Origin: Synergistaceae bacterium
GTDB lineage: Bacteria; Synergistota; Synergistia; Synergistales; Aminobacteriaceae
NCBI GenBank assembly: GCA_017446055.1
Contig: JAFSRQ010000011.1
Coordinates: 1-42,095, forward strand
DNA: 42,095 nucleotides
Reading direction: 5' to 3'
Both the position numbers and the translations under genes were made by a program. This document shows, in pieces, positions 1 through 7,082 of the stretch (positions are counted from its first letter, which is position 1; every line of letters starts with the position of its first letter). The notes below the pieces were generated by a model. The model had not been told where the DNA came from and searched no databases. It saw nothing but the letters and a program-made list of their open reading frames with translations.

Positions 1-56
1 GCGGGGAATTGAAGCCTCTAGAGCGTCATATCAACGTAAGTAGCAGAACATCGTGA
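1..56 (+). CDS. 3' end of an upstream phage gene (frame uncertain)
   Basis: Reading frame 3 is open from the window edge to a TGA at 54-56 and would end in residues HINVSSRTS. It sits just upstream of the tail genes, so it could be the end of a head-tail connector or head gene, but 17 residues are too few to assign. Frame 2 is also open, to 43. The choice of frame rests only on a GTGA overlap with the small ORF that follows. Confidence 0.25.
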   Translation, partial: GELKPLERHINVSSRTS

Positions 57-127
57 AAGCGGACGCGGTGAACGAGGAAGAAAGCGTAAAAGTTAGTTTT
101 AAGTGGAAAGCTAATAACTTTTTATAA
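53..127 (+). CDS. Possible 24-residue ORF at the start of the tail operon
   Basis: A GTG codon at 53-55 overlaps the preceding TGA (GTGA) and opens a 24-codon frame ending TAA at 125-127, with a charged start (KADAVNEEE) and basic middle (FKWKANN). No clear ribosome binding site precedes it, so only the coupled overlap argues that it is translated. Between it and the next gene there is only a nine-codon ATG frame (152-181), which I do not consider a gene. Confidence 0.2.
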   Translation: MKADAVNEEESVKVSFKWKANNFL

Positions 128-190
128 GTCTTCTGTAACGGAATTATTGTCATGCCTAAGAAGCGTCAAGTGCGAAATTAACTGTAGCCA

Positions 191-736
191 ATGCTGACAG
201 TACACTTTGACACGCAGGACATAGCCCGGTTACAGCTTATACTATCCAGCATACCCGGTAACAGCAAGAAGATACAGCGTCAGTTACAGCGTGAACTCAT
301 CAAGTCAGCCAAAAAGATAATCCCCCCCGAAGCGAGCAAAGTCTACTGGATAAAGCAAGCCCGAGTGCGCAAGGCGATAACGACAAGCGGAATGAATGTG
401 ATTCTGCGTGGGACTCGTCAGAATTTGGCCGACTTCCACGTATCACCTTCCCGTCCCGGAAAACGCCGCAAGAATGGCCTCAAGGCAGCGGTAATGCGCA
501 GGGGAGGCATGAAGGCTATTCGTCATGGTTTCCTGATACATGGCCGTGGTTCAGGGAAAATTCTTGCGATGGTTCGCACGGGCAAAGGCAGAACCGATTA
601 CGAGCCTCTGACCAGTCCCGCAATCCCTCAGATGATGGAGAATGAAGAAGTGCAGTCAGCAGTAACAGAAAGACTCAAGCAGTCAGCAATAGACTCGCTA
701 CACATATTAGCGGGGAGGTTGTTAGCAGGGAGGTGA
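191..736 (+). CDS. Minor tail protein Z-like / tail completion protein
   Basis: The 181-residue protein is basic in its N-terminal third, with many K/R from about residue 25 to 60 (QRQLQRELIKSAKKI). It has a central LADFHVSPSRPGKRR segment near residues 80-95 and a C-terminal SPAIPQMM stretch. That layout matches the prophage minor tail protein Z family, which helps join or finish the tail during assembly. It is the first clear gene of the rightward tail operon and lies 6 nt from the next. A stop codon sits 4 nt upstream of the ATG in the same frame (185-187), so the start cannot be earlier, although the Shine-Dalgarno sequence is poor. Family assignment is by pattern only; an HK97 gp10-like connector is the alternative. 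Confidence 0.6.
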   Translation: MLTVHFDTQDIARLQLILSSIPGNSKKIQRQLQRELIKSAKKIIPPEASKVYWIKQARVRKAITTSGMNVILRGTRQNLADFHVSPSRPGKRRKNGLKAAVMRRGGMKAIRHGFLIHGRGSGKILAMVRTGKGRTDYEPLTSPAIPQMMENEEVQSAVTERLKQSAIDSLHILAGRLLAGR

Positions 737-742
737 TATAGA

Positions 743-1285
743 TTGCTGACGATGATAAACATGATGGAGGCGGTGTGTGATGACTTGCGGCGGATGTTCC
801 GTGGCTACACATTGCCGAACAAGGCCGGAGTGTTGCAGGAAGTGAGGATATTTGCGCAGTACATGCCCCAGCCGAGCGGTATAACGTTTGATGACAAGAA
901 TACTGGGCTGAAGAATTATACGGGAGAGGATTTCGAGCAGAATTTTCCGGGGATAATCGTGAAGTTAGGAGATATGACCGACCAGGAAGAGCAGCGTCTA
1001 GACATGAACCGCGTAAGTGTGAAGCTGTTATGCGGCGTGTATGATGCGAATCCTGTGTGTAACGGCTGGCGAGATGTTGCGGGCATGATGGAGAAGATAC
1101 GTCAGGAATGGCTGAAGGAACGAGTGATAGCGCGGCGTTTCAGGATAGAGATGCCGCTTGTTACGCGACTTGTTGAGGCAGACACATGGCCGGTTTACTT
1201 CGGAGAAATGGAAGTAATGTTTGAGACCGGGCGAGTAGGCCGCGGGGTAGATTATGTTTACAGGGGGTATGTGAGCAATGGATGA
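743..1285 (+). CDS. Tail terminator/neck-like phage protein
   Basis: The 180-residue protein lies between the minor tail Z-like gene and the sheath, where contractile phages encode the tail terminator or neck protein. Visible features are an N-terminal helix (MMEAVCDDLRRMFRG), a central GIIVKLGDM strand and a C-terminal PVYFGEMEVMFET segment, a pattern I recognise from prophage structural proteins of about this size in Firmicutes. The start is TTG at 743, chosen because GGGAGGTGAT at 727-736 sits 6 nt upstream; the first ATG is three codons further in. Its stop overlaps the next start by 8 nt, indicating translational coupling. The role is inferred from position. Confidence 0.55.
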   Translation: MLTMINMMEAVCDDLRRMFRGYTLPNKAGVLQEVRIFAQYMPQPSGITFDDKNTGLKNYTGEDFEQNFPGIIVKLGDMTDQEEQRLDMNRVSVKLLCGVYDANPVCNGWRDVAGMMEKIRQEWLKERVIARRFRIEMPLVTRLVEADTWPVYFGEMEVMFETGRVGRGVDYVYRGYVSNG

Positions 1286-1520
1286 CGAGATCAGGATATA
1301 CACCGGGCCGGGAGTTCCGGCTTTGGGACTGGAGCATAACGCTGTGTATGTGGGTGAATATCCCGGCTACATAGCGGCCATGCTTGAGAAGTACGACAAG
1401 CTGGAGGGATTATTCGCAAGCCTCTCGGATTATGCCGGGGGGCTTTATTTGTCCCCAGATGACGCGGAATATCACATGCTTGTTGAGCTGCTGACCAAGA
1501 TAGCACGGAAGGAGGCCTAA
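1278..1520 (+). CDS. Small acidic phage protein of unknown function
   Basis: This is an 80-residue acidic protein with a glycine/tyrosine-rich centre (YVGEYPGYIAAML) and a helical C-terminus (YHMLVELLTKIARKEA). The ATG at 1278 overlaps the end of the preceding gene by 8 nt. The stop lies 5 nt before the sheath gene, whose GGAAGGAGG ribosome binding site is inside this gene's last codons. I do not recognise a family. Tight packing on both sides and good coding character argue that it is real and co-expressed with the sheath. Confidence 0.65.
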   Translation: MDDEIRIYTGPGVPALGLEHNAVYVGEYPGYIAAMLEKYDKLEGLFASLSDYAGGLYLSPDDAEYHMLVELLTKIARKEA

Positions 1521-1525
1521 ACCGC

Positions 1526-2701
1526 ATGGCGTTCACACACGGAGTATATGTGCACGAGGCTGATACAGCGATAACCAGCCCGGTAACGAGTTACTCAGGC
1601 TTACCGTTCGTGATAGGCACGAGTCCGTCAGGAACAGCAGACAGTCCGCAACTTATATACACATACGAGGAAGCGGTGAAGGCGTTCGGCTATAGTGATG
1701 ACTGGTCGACACACACACTTTGCGAGTTCATGTACTCACACTTTGTGCTTTACGGACAGAGTCCCGTTGTCTTGGTGAAGGCGAGCGCGAACACTAAGGC
1801 GGCGATAATCGGGGGCTATAACTCGTCAGCGGGGAAAAAGACCGGGCTTGAGCTTGTGAGTGAGGTCTTCCACAAGTACAGATTGATACCGGGAATAATT
1901 CTTGCGCCGAAATGGAGTCGTGAACCTGAAGTAGCGGCTGTAATGAAAGCGAAGGCTGAGTCATTATCGGAGGTATTCAGGTGCATAGCGTTGTGCGATG
2001 CTCCTGGTGACAAGTACACGGAGATACCATCATGGAAGACCAGCAAGAATTACACGTCAGGCCGACAGTTATTGTGCTGGCCTAAGGTGAAGCTGGGCGA
2101 TAAGGTCTATCACATGTCGACTCACATCTGCGGTGTCATAAACAGGACGGATGCCGGGCGTGATGATGTACCGTACAAGAGTCCCAGCAACGAGCTTTTA
2201 CAGGCAGAAGGCACGGTGAATGACTCAGGTGATGAGGTGATAATGACTCTTGGTGAGGCCAATTATCTCAACAGTCAGGGCATAGTAACCGCAATCAACT
2301 GGACGGGAGGCTGGCGTGTGTGGGGGAACAGGACGTGCGCATATCCGGCGTCAAGCGACCCCAAAGAGGTATTCATCTCAGTGCGGAGGATGTTTGACTA
2401 CATCGGCAACACGTTCATCAATACGTTCTGGCAGAAAGCAGACCAGCCTTTGACGGTGAGACTGATACGTGAAATCGTAAGCAGCTATAACTTGTATCTG
2501 AATGGCTTAACGGCGCGTGAAATGATACTAGGAGGTAGGATTGAGTTTCGTGAGGATGAGAACGGACTAACGGACTTGATGAGCGGGATAATCAGGTTTC
2601 ATGTGTATGTTACGCCGCCAGAGCCCAGTGAGACGATTGAGGGGATATTAGAGTATGACCCGCAGTATTTGAGCGCGTTGTACAGTGCGGTGCGGAGCTA
2701 G
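1526..2701 (+). CDS. Tail sheath protein
   Basis: This 391-residue protein is the contractile tail sheath subunit. It opens with the family's N-terminal pattern (MAFTHGVYVHEADTAI followed by GLPFVIGTSP). It contains the central RQLLCWPKVK and SHICGV-like strands and the LNSQGIVTAINWTGGWRVWGN stretch near residues 250-270, where sheath proteins have a conserved fold. It ends with the typical C-terminal domain (RRMFDYIGNTFINTFWQKAD, then ETIEGILEYDPQYL). GGAAGGAGG lies 10 nt upstream of the ATG. Tube and chaperone genes follow, the canonical Myoviridae order. It would polymerise around the tail tube and contract on infection. The length is usual for prophage sheaths. Confidence 0.93.
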   Translation: MAFTHGVYVHEADTAITSPVTSYSGLPFVIGTSPSGTADSPQLIYTYEEAVKAFGYSDDWSTHTLCEFMYSHFVLYGQSPVVLVKASANTKAAIIGGYNSSAGKKTGLELVSEVFHKYRLIPGIILAPKWSREPEVAAVMKAKAESLSEVFRCIALCDAPGDKYTEIPSWKTSKNYTSGRQLLCWPKVKLGDKVYHMSTHICGVINRTDAGRDDVPYKSPSNELLQAEGTVNDSGDEVIMTLGEANYLNSQGIVTAINWTGGWRVWGNRTCAYPASSDPKEVFISVRRMFDYIGNTFINTFWQKADQPLTVRLIREIVSSYNLYLNGLTAREMILGGRIEFREDENGLTDLMSGIIRFHVYVTPPEPSETIEGILEYDPQYLSALYSAVRS

Positions 2702-2760
2702 CCGGGAGATTATGATACAGCCCTTCAGACGACATAGCCCATGAAAGGAGGTGAGCAGGA

Positions 2761-3285
2761 GTGAGCAACGTAGTACCTGAGAAGATGAATAATTTCACTG
2801 TGTACATAGACGGTGAAGAGCAGTCCGGGATAGCCGAGGGTAATTTTCCTTCCGGGCAGTTTATGACCAGTGAGATACGCGGAGGAGGAGTCGCGGGCAT
2901 AATTGAGTCGCCCGGTCTCGGACATATGCAGTCGATGACGGTTGAGCTTACGTGGCGTTCAATCACGGACAGGTTTATTGACCTGATGATACCGGAAGGC
3001 CATGAGCTGGACATGTATTCAGAGATGCTTGCGTTTGACGCTGGCAGGGGTGAGTACGTCAGCAAGAGCGTGAATATCTACATGAAGGCGGTAACGAAAG
3101 AAGTGGAATTTGGCCGTCTTGTGGTGAACGATTCGAGTGATACCAAGTCGACTCATGAAGTGTATTACATGAAGATGTTTGTTGACGGCGTTGAAGTTAT
3201 CGAGCTGGACAAATACAACTTTGTGTACAAGGTGCGCGGGACGGATTATTTTGCGCAGACAAGACGCGCTTTAGGCAAGCAGTAA
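2761..3285 (+). CDS. Tail tube protein
   Basis: The 174-residue protein follows the sheath and matches the P2 FII-type major tail tube protein. It starts VVPEKMNNFTVYIDGEE, has IESPGLGHMQSMTVELTWR near residues 44-62, and ends with an FVYKVRGTDYFAQTRRALG C-terminus typical of the family. It should form the inner tube through which DNA passes. GTG at 2761 is the start, with AAAGGAGGTGA at 2744-2754. The 59-nt gap after the sheath shows no other gene. It is followed by the first antisense island. Confidence 0.92.
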   Translation: MSNVVPEKMNNFTVYIDGEEQSGIAEGNFPSGQFMTSEIRGGGVAGIIESPGLGHMQSMTVELTWRSITDRFIDLMIPEGHELDMYSEMLAFDAGRGEYVSKSVNIYMKAVTKEVEFGRLVVNDSSDTKSTHEVYYMKMFVDGVEVIELDKYNFVYKVRGTDYFAQTRRALGKQ

Positions 3286-3326
3286 GTGAGACTGTGCAGG
3301 GAGTTCTTTCACGGGGCTTCCTGCAT

Positions 3327-3392
3327 TCACTGTAACAGACCATTCCGCCCGCAGTAACGGCATGTGAACTTGTCGCGGAGGAATATATTCAT
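3327..3392 (-). CDS. Antisense mini-ORF, HNH-like N-terminal fragment
   Basis: This is a 21-codon reverse frame inside the 163-bp gap between the tube and chaperone genes. The peptide begins MNIFLRDKFTCRYCGRNG, closely resembling the start of HNH endonucleases (RDxFTCxYCG), but it stops before any His-Asn-His residues. A GTG three codons upstream is an alternative start. A good reverse -10 (TGTTATAAT) lies 31 nt upstream of the ATG. It may be the degraded end of an HNH homing gene or a true mini-gene; its existence as a product is uncertain. Confidence 0.3.
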   Translation of the reverse strand: MNIFLRDKFTCRYCGRNGLLQ

Positions 3393-3422
3393 ATCAATCA
3401 CTCGATTCATTTGAGATAGAAC

Positions 3423-3431
3423 ATTATAACA
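3423..3431 (-). promoter_or_regulatory. Reverse extended -10 promoter, island A
   Basis: On the minus strand this reads TGTTATAAT, a perfect extended -10. It lies just upstream of the chaperone's ribosome binding site and points left into the antisense mini-ORF. It belongs to a set of five similar elements, although its downstream part (TATCTCAAA) is more diverged than the CATCCCCA of the others. No -35 is seen at the usual spacing. Confidence 0.5.
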
Positions 3432-3448
3432 TCAGGAGGAATCACAGA

Positions 3449-3757
3449 ATGAAGCTAGCACTAACACAGCCACTCAGCTATAAGGATACACAGCTGACGG
3501 AGCTTGAGCTTGATTACGGCAATCTGACGGGCAACGACCTAATCATGGCCGAGGGCAATTACAGGAAGGCCGACCCTGACGGACAGTTATTCGGCTCGTA
3601 TCACATGCTGTACATAGCCGCCCGTGCTTGTCATGTTACGGCAGAAACGCTCAAAGGATTATGCGCGAAGGATTACATGAGGGTGATAAACAGCGCGTAT
3701 AGTTTTTTCGGGGACATGGCCTCGGAAGTGTCAGTACCAGAGATTACCGACGATTAA
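3449..3757 (+). CDS. Tail assembly chaperone, short (frame-0) form
   Basis: The 102-residue protein sits between the tail tube and tape measure genes, the position of gpE in P2 and gpG in lambda. It begins MKLALTQPLSYKDTQLTELE and has the family's LTGNDLIMAEGNYR motif near residues 27-40 (compare the MM/mu-like tail chaperone pattern). AGGAGGAATCAC precedes the ATG at 3449. Such proteins coat the tape measure before tube assembly. Near its 3' end, at 3703-3709, is a T TTT TTC slippery heptamer in the correct phase, so this is expected to be the shorter of two products. Confidence 0.8.
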   Translation: MKLALTQPLSYKDTQLTELELDYGNLTGNDLIMAEGNYRKADPDGQLFGSYHMLYIAARACHVTAETLKGLCAKDYMRVINSAYSFFGDMASEVSVPEITDD

Positions 3758-3894
3758 TCGTAACGCTTGCGTCGTGTGAACTTGGTACGAGTATTGCTGA
3801 CTGGATGAATATACCGCTGAAGGATATAGCACAGTGGGCTGATATAGTCAGCGAATACCAGCAGGAAGTGTTGAAGCGTCTCAGGAAGAAATGA
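3449..3894 (+). CDS. Tail assembly chaperone, -1 frameshift product (E+E'-like)
   Basis: Frame 0 from 3449 through TTC at 3707-3709, followed by a slip to the -1 frame starting with CGG at 3709, gives an uninterrupted fusion of about 148 residues ending TGA at 3892-3894. The added 61 residues contain LASCELGTSIADWMNIPLKD and a helical WADIVSEYQQEVLKRLRKK end, like the gpE'/gpT domain that binds tape measure protein. The downstream frame has no convincing start of its own, which supports frameshifting. Its 3' end overlaps the convergent antisense gene by 14 nt. Confidence 0.75.
3703..3709 (+). promoter_or_regulatory. Programmed -1 ribosomal frameshift site
   Basis: The heptamer T TTT TTC is in phase with the chaperone gene (codons AGT TTT TTC) and fits X XXY YYZ. 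It is followed by GGGGACATGGCC. The -1 frame is open from here to 3894, whereas frame 0 stops at 3757. Frameshifting between these two tail chaperone frames is conserved across long-tailed phages. Confidence 0.75.
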
Positions 3895-4147
3895 GGGCGT
3901 GAATGATGAAGAATGCGGCGGTGAATCCCCCTGTAATGAGGGAAGCTATGAAGATGTAGCACACGCACATGTACAGCCTGGCGAAGAAGCGCAATTGTGC
4001 GGACATGCGAGGATGGCTTTCACGGTAAATGTCAGACTGAATGAGCAGGTTCTTGGCGTAAGTGTAGGCGGTGAACCAGATAGAAAACATGAGGTACACA
4101 GCCCCCAACGCCCCGATAATCCCCCCTGAAGCGGCAACGATAATCAT
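3881..4147 (-). CDS. Antisense small membrane protein, two transmembrane helices
   Basis: This 88-residue protein is encoded leftward between the tail chaperone and tape measure genes. It has two hydrophobic segments (about residues 2-28, IIGALGAVYLMFSIWFTAY, and 60-86, YIFIASLITGGFTAAFFII). A basic linker (YRESHPRMSAQLRFFARL) lies between them. The ATG at 4147 shares bases with the TGA of the preceding 43-codon gene (TGATG), so the two are probably coupled; a GTG one codon earlier is possible. Its last codons overlap the frameshift product of the chaperone by 14 nt in convergent orientation. I recognise no family. It could be holin-like or act in superinfection exclusion; both are guesses. 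Confidence 0.6.
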   Translation of the reverse strand: MIIVAASGGIIGALGAVYLMFSIWFTAYTYAKNLLIQSDIYRESHPRMSAQLRFFARLYMCVCYIFIASLITGGFTAAFFIIHALISS

Positions 4148-4278
4148 CACAGGAACTCACTCCAAGCCTGCCACGACAGCGAAAATATCATGTATGACAG
4201 CGCAAGGAGAATCGCGTAACACATCATAGCCTTGATGTATTCAGACAATACGCGGAAAAATTCACGGACATAATCCAT
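4147..4278 (-). CDS. Antisense 43-residue single-pass membrane protein
   Basis: The 43-codon frame begins MDYVREFFRVLSEYIKAM and continues with one hydrophobic helix (CYAILLALSYMIFSLSW), ending WQAWSEFL. AAAGGA lies about 12 nt upstream of the ATG, and a reverse -10 (TGCTAAAAT) lies 34 nt upstream. The stop overlaps the start of the 88-residue membrane protein gene as TGATG, suggesting a two-gene antisense operon. No homologue is recognised. The architecture (amphipathic helix plus one transmembrane segment) recalls small holin-like or antiholin-like proteins but does not prove the role. Confidence 0.5.
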   Translation of the reverse strand: MDYVREFFRVLSEYIKAMMCYAILLALSYMIFSLSWQAWSEFL

Positions 4279-4299
4279 GAGAATACCAGTCCTTTAATG

Positions 4300-4321
4300 T
4301 TGGGATGAGAATATTTTAGCA
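4300..4321 (-). promoter_or_regulatory. Reverse promoter of island B with conserved start element
   Basis: The minus strand reads TGCTAAAAT (4321-4313), five bases, then CATCCCAA (4307-4300). This matches islands C, D and E in sequence and spacing and would place the transcript start within the CATCCC block. It abuts the AAGGAGGTGA ribosome binding site of the rightward tape measure gene. No clear -35 is seen. Confidence 0.6.
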
Positions 4322-4337
4322 TAAGGAGGTGAAAATA

Positions 4338-6878
4338 ATGGCGAATGTGCTGCAGTTCGGCATCAACATGTCAATGCTGATGAGCGGCAATATTGCTACA
4401 CAGGCGGTCGCGGCGTGCAAATCACTGTCTGAATTGGGGCGCAAGGCTCAGGAGCTGCAGAAGTCAGCCGGAAAGATACAGGCATTCCAGAAACAGCGCG
4501 GAGCTATTGAGGCTACACGGCAGAAACTAGTAGCAGCCCGTGAGAAGGTCAGGCTTTTGCGTGCGGAAATGAGCCGGACAGAGAAGCCTACAGCGGCCAT
4601 GAAGTCAGCATTCGGCAAGGCGCAGGCAGATGCGGGAAGGCTGGCGGAAAAACTGCTCGGTCAGCAGAAGAGTCTTGCAACGCTCAATTCGGAGCTGGTC
4701 AAGTCAGGGGTAAACACGTCAAAGCTGATTGATGAGCAGAACAAGCTGGCGGCCAATACGGACAAGGTGAGGGCGGCACAGGACCGTTTAACCCGTGCGC
4801 AGGAGAATTATTCCTCCCTTCGGTCAAGGCTTTTTGACTGGGGGAATATCAAGGCTGATGTCATGTCAGCGGCAGGTCTGGCTATGACTTTGCGTGAGCC
4901 TCTGCGTATCTCGATGGATTACGAGCAGGCCATGAGCCAGGTGAAAGCAGTCCTCAATCCAACGCAGGAAGAGTTCACACAGCTGCGCGAACAGGCATTG
5001 ATGTTAGGGCGGACGACTCAGTTCAGCGCGAAACAGTCAGCAAACGCACAGGAGAATTTAGCCCGCGGGGGAATGAATACCCGTCAGATATTGGGACTTA
5101 TGCCGACTGTTCTTGATGTTGCCGCGTCGGACGGTATGGAAATCGCAAAAGCCGCTGACATCATTTCAGGTGCTATGAGGGGCTTCAACCTTCACGATTC
5201 AGCTCATGACACACAGAAGGAGGCCGCAAGAATCGGGGACATTCTCGCTTACGTCTCATCGCATACGGCAACTAACGTATCAATGGCAGGCGCGGCTATG
5301 CAGGGAGTTTCCGGGACAGCGTTCACCCAGCACATAACGCCTGAGCAGGTCGGAGCGTATATCGGAGTTCTCGCAAACAGGGCTGGTCTTCAGGGACAGG
5401 AGGCGGCTACAACTCTTGAGCGTTCGATTTCAGCGTTGGCAGTCCGCAAAGGAGACACCGACAAGGTATTAACCCAGTACAAGATAGCCACAAAGACACG
5501 TTCAGGAGGACTCGTCAGGCTGGAAGAGATTGTGCGCAAGCTGTTTGTCGCAACAGAGAAGAAAGGCCCGGCAGAACAGCAGGCGGCGTTCATGAAAGTA
5601 TTCGGCAAGGCTTACGGCGGAGACATGCTGAAGTTTGCGCAGGGCATATTCTCCGGCGAGCTTGAGACTCTCACACAAGGCTTGAAGGAAGAACGCAACG
5701 GTTCAGCGCGTAACATGGCCGCTGTCAGGAATGATAATCTTGCGGGCGACCTGGTATCGTTGTCCTCAGCGTGGGAGGGCTTCATGGAATCAGTCGGCAA
5801 TCCCCTTCAAGACTGGTCGAGAAACATCGTGCAGACCGTAACCAGCGCGCTCAATGTCATAACGGACTTTGTGAAAAAGCATGAGATACTTGCGGAGCTT
5901 GCGGTGAAAATCGGGGCGGCTTATGCGGCGTGGAAGATAGGCGGGACGGTCTTAAAGTACACACGGTTATTGATACAGTTACCGGCGGCATGGGCTGAAC
6001 TGAAACTTGCCGAACATGCGGCGAATTTGGCGGCTATGGGGACTAATGCGGGGACTCTGGCGGCTAACATGGGGGGCGCGGCTGCGTCAGCAGGAATCTT
6101 TGGGAGTAGTTTGTCGACTGTTCTTGTTACTATTGGCGGAATTGTTACGGCAAGCATTCTCATCTGGCAGAACTGGGAGAAGATCACAGAATGGTGTACG
6201 AAAGCCGGGGAAGCCATGATGAATTTCGACACGGGCAAAGTACAGTCAGCAAAAGCAGGAACACTCTCACGGTCAGACCCAGATTACGGACTGGCGGTCA
6301 TGAACTCCACATACGCACCGTACCAGCCACACGCTAAAGGCGGCATACTCACACAGCCACATTTCGGACTCGTCGCAGAAGCAGGACCTGAAGCCATCAT
6401 ACCGTTGCGCGACAAGGCTCGAGGCATCCCGCTGGTGCTGCAGGCCATGAACATACTCGGCATGAACGAGGCAGTCTCACGGTCAGCAAACGTAACAGAC
6501 ATCACCCGGTCAGCAAACAACATCACAAGCACCCGGTCAGCAAACACAACGGCACTCACTCAGTCAGCAGACAGCATTACAAGCACCCGGTCAGCAAGCA
6601 CAGGAATATTCACCCGGTCAGCAAATATAACGGACATAACGAATACAATCGTATCAACTAGGGAGGCATATACTCATGAGCGATACGGAGATAATAGAGC
6701 TGCTTCTACTGTCAGCAATAACAATACTCGCAATATTGGCATTTCTCCGCAAGTGAATATGACGGTCAACATTACAGGGTCAGCAGCAGACACCGACATA
6801 GCGTCGCGCATAAAGCAGGCAGTGATTGACGCATTGAGTGAGATTGCCGGGTATCAGGAGAGGGTAGCCTATGCGTAA
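4338..6878 (+). CDS. Tail tape measure protein
   Basis: The 846-residue protein sets tail length and is ejected with the DNA. The first 170 residues are coiled coil (KLVAAREKVRLLRAEMS, KAQADAGRLAEKLLG). Residues about 195-430 resemble the phage minor-tail/TMP domain (MDYEQAMSQVKAVLNPTQEE through the AADIISGAMRGFNL area). Hydrophobic segments lie near 515-640, and a KGGILTQPHFGLVAEAGPEA motif near residue 665 is typical of tape measure proteins. Six tandem nine-residue RSAN-type repeats follow at about residues 715-768. The start is ATG 4338 with AAGGAGGTGA six bases upstream; a GTG at 4329 lies inside the ribosome binding site. The gene overlaps the protein X gene by 8 nt. Confidence 0.92.
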   Translation: MANVLQFGINMSMLMSGNIATQAVAACKSLSELGRKAQELQKSAGKIQAFQKQRGAIEATRQKLVAAREKVRLLRAEMSRTEKPTAAMKSAFGKAQADAGRLAEKLLGQQKSLATLNSELVKSGVNTSKLIDEQNKLAANTDKVRAAQDRLTRAQENYSSLRSRLFDWGNIKADVMSAAGLAMTLREPLRISMDYEQAMSQVKAVLNPTQEEFTQLREQALMLGRTTQFSAKQSANAQENLARGGMNTRQILGLMPTVLDVAASDGMEIAKAADIISGAMRGFNLHDSAHDTQKEAARIGDILAYVSSHTATNVSMAGAAMQGVSGTAFTQHITPEQVGAYIGVLANRAGLQGQEAATTLERSISALAVRKGDTDKVLTQYKIATKTRSGGLVRLEEIVRKLFVATEKKGPAEQQAAFMKVFGKAYGGDMLKFAQGIFSGELETLTQGLKEERNGSARNMAAVRNDNLAGDLVSLSSAWEGFMESVGNPLQDWSRNIVQTVTSALNVITDFVKKHEILAELAVKIGAAYAAWKIGGTVLKYTRLLIQLPAAWAELKLAEHAANLAAMGTNAGTLAANMGGAAASAGIFGSSLSTVLVTIGGIVTASILIWQNWEKITEWCTKAGEAMMNFDTGKVQSAKAGTLSRSDPDYGLAVMNSTYAPYQPHAKGGILTQPHFGLVAEAGPEAIIPLRDKARGIPLVLQAMNILGMNEAVSRSANVTDITRSANNITSTRSANTTALTQSADSITSTRSASTGIFTRSANITDITNTIVSTREAYTHERYGDNRAASTVSNNNTRNIGISPQVNMTVNITGSAADTDIASRIKQAVIDALSEIAGYQERVAYA
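6480..6641 (+). repeat. Six 27-bp tandem repeats in the tape measure gene
   Basis: Six consecutive 27-nt units each begin C(G/A)GTCAGCA and encode nine residues: RSANVTDIT, RSANNITST, RSANTTALT, QSADSITST, RSASTGIFT and RSANITDIT. The repeats are in frame and diverged, so they have been retained for some time. They lie between the conserved AEAGPEA motif and the C-terminal domain. Unit gain or loss would change protein length by nine residues. Confidence 0.9.
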
Positions 6879-7080
6879 GTACAGGACGGTGCAAGGTGAT
6901 ACGTGGGACATGATAGCGTACAGGCTTTATCCCCAGACAGGCCGTGAGTCCAACATGCCGCGGCTGATTGAGGCCAATTCAGAGTATGCTGACTATGTGA
7001 TATTTCCGGCGGGGATTGTGATCTATGCGCCCGATGAAGTCTTTGCGGAATACGTGAATGTTCCGCCGTGGAGGAGGTGA
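6871..7080 (+). CDS. Tail protein X (LysM-like)
   Basis: The 69-residue protein matches the P2 gpX family: MRKYRTVQGDTWDMIAYRLY at the N-terminus, a LIEANSEYADYVIFPAG core and a short C-terminus. The fold resembles a LysM peptidoglycan-binding module, and the protein acts at the tail or baseplate hub. Its ATG lies inside the last codons of the tape measure gene (8-nt overlap), and its stop at 7078-7080 lies in the ribosome binding site of the following holin-like gene. Position between tape measure and gene D is canonical. Confidence 0.9.
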   Translation: MRKYRTVQGDTWDMIAYRLYPQTGRESNMPRLIEANSEYADYVIFPAGIVIYAPDEVFAEYVNVPPWRR

Positions 7081-7082
7081 GG

